Part shown: positions 39,895-43,163 of the stretch, piece by piece
Numbering within the stretch: the first letter of the stretch is position 1
Layout: every line of letters begins with the position of its first letter
Assembly: GCA_041663325.1 (NCBI GenBank)
Contig: JBAZRN010000009.1
Coordinates: 1-43,163, forward strand
Direction of reading: 5' to 3'
From: CAJBLF01 sp041663325
GTDB taxonomy: Bacteria > Patescibacteriota > Gracilibacteria > Absconditabacterales > Absconditicoccaceae
DNA: 43,163 bases
The notes under the pieces: generated by a model
Seen by the model: only the letters and a program-made list of their open reading frames with translations
Told to the model about the DNA's origin: nothing
Database searches by the model: none
Made by a program: the position numbers and the translations under genes

Positions 39895-40572
39895 CTATTT
39901 AGGAAATAACCTGGTATTACATTTTTCTAGATCTTTAATATAGGTTTTCTGATATATTCATGGAATTTCATACACCGTAGAGAATGCATATTTTCCATTT
40001 TTTCATTGGGAACGTAATTTCTCTAGGTATGACGGCAATTCTTCTTCCTTGGATTTTGATATTTCCTTATGTATTTTTATCCCGCCAAAAAGAATATTTC
40101 CGACCACACGAATATAAAAAGCTTTCTCATCCATATACATTTCATCTATTTCAAATCACAGATCTGGGACGATGAGAAACATTTTAGTCCCAATTCTTAT
40201 TAGACTAAACGGCAGTTTTTCTGCTTTCATTTCTTTGGGGAAAAAATCTATCGTCTTCGGTAAATCTCATGTGTACGATGGGGGATATTTTAGCGGTATT
40301 CATCCTGCTGGGATATTTTTTAGGCTATTTATTGGGGCAAGCGCTTGTTTGACCGCGTTTTTAAACAATGTTTCATTGTTCAATTCTACGGATTCTTTTG
40401 CGCTATCATACGCATTTTCTTGTAGAGCAGCATCTGCTTGGAATGCTGTTGTCTTTGCGCTCATAGGCAAAATCGCAAGCAACGCAGTAATTGTTATTTG
40501 CGCCAATATTCACCCCTTGCTTTGTTTTTTCTTTTTATCTTTTTCTTTGTTGTATGGTTCCAGAACCTTCAT
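39895..40572 (-). CDS. single-span membrane protein of unknown function
   Basis: 225 aa. A Lys-rich N-terminus (EPYNKEKDKKKKQSKGG), then one hydrophobic helix (ILAQITITALLAILPMSA) and an acidic segment (FQADAALQENAYDSAKESVE), followed by a beta-rich external domain with several UGA glycines (LGFEIDEMYMDEKAFYI, GNILFGGIKIH). The positive-inside rule puts the N-terminus in the cytoplasm. No family is recognised. It lies upstream of, and in line with, the GH26-like hydrolase (82-base gap), so it may be co-expressed with it. Confidence 0.6.
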
Positions 40573-40825
40573 AAGGGGACAATTAAAAAAATATAAATCA
40601 CTTATACTCAACCGCCAAAAAAATCAGTAAAACGCAATTTTTTTGGATGATTGAGTTATACCGACGACTTGAGAATCTGTAAGTACGAGAGAAGCGAAGT
40701 AATTATAGTTTTCGAAAGCGGTTCGGTATATTTGACCATGACACCATACGCATTTATCAAGAAATATCCAGCTATAATGTCACTAATGATAGTTGTTTGT
40801 TGTAATCAAGTTTTTTTCTTAGTAT
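40573..40825. other. spacer between the 225-aa gene and the structured RNA
   Basis: AT-rich. It holds a 7-bp ATACCGA/TCGGTAT inverted repeat (40658-40729) and an in-frame minus-strand stretch (MVKYTEPLSKTIITSLLSYL type, 40657-40742) of 28 codons. Neither is convincing as a gene. Confidence 0.35.
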
Positions 40826-41552
40826 AAAAAAAGGTGCAGACTAGATTCGCTGCACCATGAGTTTTTTTGTGTTCGGATTATCCTCCGCACACGTACTATA
40901 AGACTAATTTTATCCAATATCCTCCTTTGTGTGAACCGCTGCAGTAGTACTCACATAACGGCTCACAGAGGAGGATTCAATTTCGCTAATAATTGTTTTG
41001 ATACACTCCGCAGCTCATATGGCTTATAAGAGATCTATCTCATAAATTATAGATATCGTGAGTTTGTTTATACTCTCATAATACCAAAACAATTAATAAC
41101 TAGAGGGCTCTGCTATCATTAAGCATGCCTATTCCTTATTGACTTCCATCAACAGGCTGAAAGGTTTCCTAGGCCTTCCTCTTTTCTCTGCTACGCACTG
41201 CTGTGCGATTTTTTGGCAATGTTCCGTTCCTACTATATTTAGATTTAGGAATTGGATGCCGAACCTGCAATTTAACTAATTTTAGATTTACCGCGAATCG
41301 GTGGTGGTGCTTTCATAGATTTTTTTTTATTTTTTTATGAAGACCTTACAGACTTCGTGGAGAACCGCCTCTCTTGCCTAACCATTTCCGTTGACATCCA
41401 CGGATACGGTTACAAACCACGCCCCTGCTTTTATTTGTGTCGCGGGGAAATCTTAAACTAATAAGATCAATATAAAGGTCTAGTACCTCTTAATTTTTCG
41501 CAACTTAGCCTCCCTTCCTTGTCACTTTTTATTGTTAATATTTTATTTTGTT
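40826..41552 (-). ncRNA. putative ~720-nt structured RNA, unidentified
   Basis: No convincing frame crosses this region on either strand. It has a consensus promoter (41559-41586) and a strong terminator (40833-40856) on the same strand. Between them lie many stems: 40919-40976 (ATCCTCCT and TGTGAGCCG arms), 40991-41094 (13 bp closing AATTGTTTTGGTA/TATCAAAACAATT), a GTGT-CGGA/TCCG-ACAC hairpin at 40871-40894, CGCAC/GTGCG at about 41194-41208, CCCC/GGGG at 41421-41447, ATCTTA/TAAGAT at 41449-41467 and a closing AGACCTT/AAGGTCT pair at 41341-41481. A 14-codon frame (MKAPPPIRGKSKIS, 41272-41316) sits in the middle after an A-rich tract. It lacks the tmRNA, RNase P and SRP motifs I know. It may also be a transcript with small ORFs. 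Confidence 0.55.
40833..40856 (-). terminator. terminator of the structured RNA
   Basis: Perfect GGTGCAG / CTGCACC stem with a 10-base loop. On the minus strand it is followed by seven T (40826-40832). Confidence 0.88.
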
Positions 41553-41558
41553 GTTTAT

Positions 41559-41586
41559 GTTATAGATATTTAGTATTTAATGTCAA
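41559..41586 (-). promoter_or_regulatory. consensus promoter of the structured RNA
   Basis: Minus strand TTGACA (41586-41581), 16-bp spacer, TATAAC (41564-41559). It lies 87 bases downstream of the glyA stop, so the RNA is an independent unit. Confidence 0.75.
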
Positions 41587-41672
41587 GTCCTTTTTGACTT
41601 TTTTATATATTAAAGAATACCTATTTAAACCAGTGGTTTTGTTGGCATGAATACTATTTGTCTTATTATTTT

Positions 41673-42971
41673 CTACAATCCTGGCACAGGAAATTTTAAA
41701 CTAAATTCTCTGACCTTATTTCTCAGCCCTGCGAGCACTTCTTCATTATCTTTATTTTTCAATGCCTGATCGATGAATTCTACAATTTTCTTAACATCTT
41801 CTTCTTTGATGCCTCTCGTTGTCATGGCTGGCAAACCAATTCTCAATCCAGATGGGCGAAATGGAGGATTTGGATCGTCGGGGATAGTAGATTTCGAGGT
41901 TGATATTCAGATTTTATCTAATGTTTTTTCTGCGAGAGATCCGTCTAATCCGCCTTGCGGGTTTCACTCTGTTCAAGAAAAATCTATAATCACCATATGA
42001 TTATCTGTTCATCACGTAATTAATTTATATCCACGATGAAGCAATTCTGAAGCTAAAGTCTGTGCGTTCTTGAGCGCTTGTTCTGCATAGGCTTTGAATT
42101 CCGGTGTTTGCGCTTCATGTAAAGCAACAGCGATAGCTGCGATGGTGTTCATATGCGGTCATCATTGCATACCAGGGAACACAGCCCTATCGATTCTTGT
42201 CGGAATATTTTCTATCGTGTCCTCAGGTTTTTTGAGTGGATTGGAAACAATTCACTTGCTGAGAATCAACGCTCATCTCGGTCATCTGAGTGATTTATGC
42301 GTCGTGGTCATCATCACCTGAAACCCGTAGTCTAATGGGTTTTTGAGCAATCAAGCTGCTATGAATCAGCCAATATGCGATACATCAGCGAATGCGATAG
42401 CTCAGACTTTATTTGCTATTTCTACGAATTTTTTATAGTCTAATTCTCTCGGATACGCAGAAAATCATGCGAGGATTATTTTTGGTTTATGTTGTAATGC
42501 GAGTTGACGAACTTGATCGAAATCCACCTTGCCCTCTGGCGTTGTCTTGTATCTGATGAAGTTGAAAATCTTAGAAAAAAACGTCACGGGAGCGCCATGC
42601 GTCAAGTGTCAGCCATGCGTGAGGTCCATTCAGAGAATCGTGTCCCCTACGTTCATAAGTGCGGAATAGACGCATAAGTTTGCTGCTGCGCCGGATAATG
42701 CCTGAACGTTTGCATGGTCCGCGTGAAAGATTTTTTTTGCTCTATCAATCGCCAACTGCTCAATGATGTCTGTATTTTCTTGTCATCCATAATATCTTTT
42801 TCCTGGAAATCCTTCAGAATATTTATTCGCAAAGACGGAAGATTGTGCCTCAAGCACAGCAGGAGATTGGTAGTTCTCGCTTGCGATAAGTTCCATTCCT
42901 TCTGACTGACGTTGTTGTTCGGCGAAAATAGCCGCGTAAATATCTGGATCTACGTTTTGAATATTTTTCAT
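41673..42971 (-). CDS. glyA: serine hydroxymethyltransferase
   Basis: 432 aa, PLP enzyme interconverting serine and glycine and feeding one-carbon units to folate. The PLP lysine lies in VMMTTTHKSLRGPRG. The N-terminus MKNIQNVDPDIYAAIFAEQQ, RQSEGMELIASENYQSPAV and FPGKRYYG are the usual family start, and the following GQENTDIIEQLAIDRAK begins with a UGA Gly. Later motifs include DLTHGGHLTHG, ADVSHIGGFIAAGL and GLRIGLPAMTTRG. Many glycines are UGA, including several in conserved positions. It would be notable that the enzyme supplying glycine is itself UGA-rich. The start is ATG 42971; stop UAG at 41673. Confidence 0.95.
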
Positions 42972-43078
42972 GGCTTGAAAAGATTAACAGATAAAATGTA
43001 CTATACGCCCGCGAATGAGCTTTTTATATATATTTACCCAAAGCTATCAAGCAATAGTGGGAAAATGAAAAAATTACA

Positions 43079-43106
43079 TTGACATATTCGAGCATAAAAG
43101 TATATA
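43079..43106 (+). promoter_or_regulatory. promoter for the last plus-strand gene
   Basis: TTGACA (43079-43084), 16-bp spacer, TATATA (43101-43106), 29 bases before an ATG. Confidence 0.65.
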
Positions 43107-43135
43107 AAGGAAAAATAAATAAAAAACTTAACTAT

Positions 43136-43163
43136 ATGTTTAAAGAAATAAAAGAAGAAGACA
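43136..43163 (+). CDS. 5' end of a plus-strand gene (partial)
   Basis: ATG followed by FKEIKEEE at the window edge, with a good promoter upstream. Identity cannot be told from nine codons. Confidence 0.55.

Noticed and set aside
40658..40729. 72-base stretch with ATACCGA/TCGGTAT ends, tRNA-sized
   Set aside because: No proper D-loop GG, anticodon stem or TTCRA loop could be placed on either strand.
40826..41552. tmRNA, RNase P RNA or group II intron
   Set aside because: No tRNA-like end pairing, no GGUUCGA T-loop in place, no GAGGAAAGUCC-type core. The GAGCCG/CGGUUC stem recalls intron domain V but lacks its tetraloop and inner helix.

Overview
The window is AT-rich and reads sensibly only when UGA is translated as glycine (translation table 25). 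With UGA as stop, almost every gene breaks into collinear fragments in one frame. With UGA as Gly the fragments join into full-length MoxR, GltX, GlyA, Lgt, MscS, KamA-like, SDR, HicA, AbiEii and TrmB-type proteins, and the UGA falls on conserved glycines (Walker A, SGGEP, DIGSGAG, HIGG-type contexts). This points to the Candidate Phyla Radiation, lineage Absconditabacteria (SR1) or Gracilibacteria (BD1-5). All CDS below were rebuilt by eye in that code with only UAA and UAG as stops, except where noted. No tRNA or rRNA gene was recognised.

Layout. 1-4030: a TrmB-type regulator translationally coupled to a SAM methyltransferase, and a ParB-like/coiled-coil protein. 4147-5500: a hicBA toxin-antitoxin pair and a decayed BRO-N/antirepressor gene with a palindromic operator on its promoter. 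5511-6760: three small genes with strong Shine-Dalgarno sites and no UGA codon (a zinc-motif peptide, a lipoprotein and a secreted protein). 6886-16995: an almost entirely minus-strand enzyme block with a lysine-2,3-aminomutase-like radical SAM protein, a methyltransferase, two further radical SAM proteins, a B12-type radical SAM protein, a short-chain dehydrogenase with a His in place of the catalytic Tyr, and four unknown proteins, one with a duplicated Cys-containing C-terminal module. This is the best candidate for an undescribed biosynthetic system. 17208-18209: plus-strand hicB-hicA and a HigA-like antitoxin. 18215-22672: a membrane-anchored unknown, a second TrmB regulator and gltX. 22746-24015: AbiEi/AbiEii toxin-antitoxin. 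24137-30002: a TraG/VirD4-type ATPase and two tandem paralogous Cys-rich zinc-ribbon proteins of equal length. 30208-35400: a third TrmB regulator, a SIMPL protein, lgt, an MscS channel and a membrane-anchored MoxR ATPase. 35479-38135: two UGA-free genes, one of which appears to stop at UGA right before a terminator. 38502-40572: a secreted GH26-like hydrolase and a membrane protein. 40826-41586: an apparent ~720-nt structured RNA with its own consensus promoter and terminator. 41673-42971: glyA. The window ends at the first codons of a plus-strand gene.

Recurrent themes are three toxin-antitoxin pairs plus an orphan antitoxin, three TrmB paralogues, and gene boundaries filled with short tandem repeats of mostly 7-bp period, one of which has entered gltX in frame. 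GC-rich palindromic elements also recur, one of them inserted in frame in a zinc-ribbon gene. Functional calls rest on motifs I recognise by eye, not on database searches.
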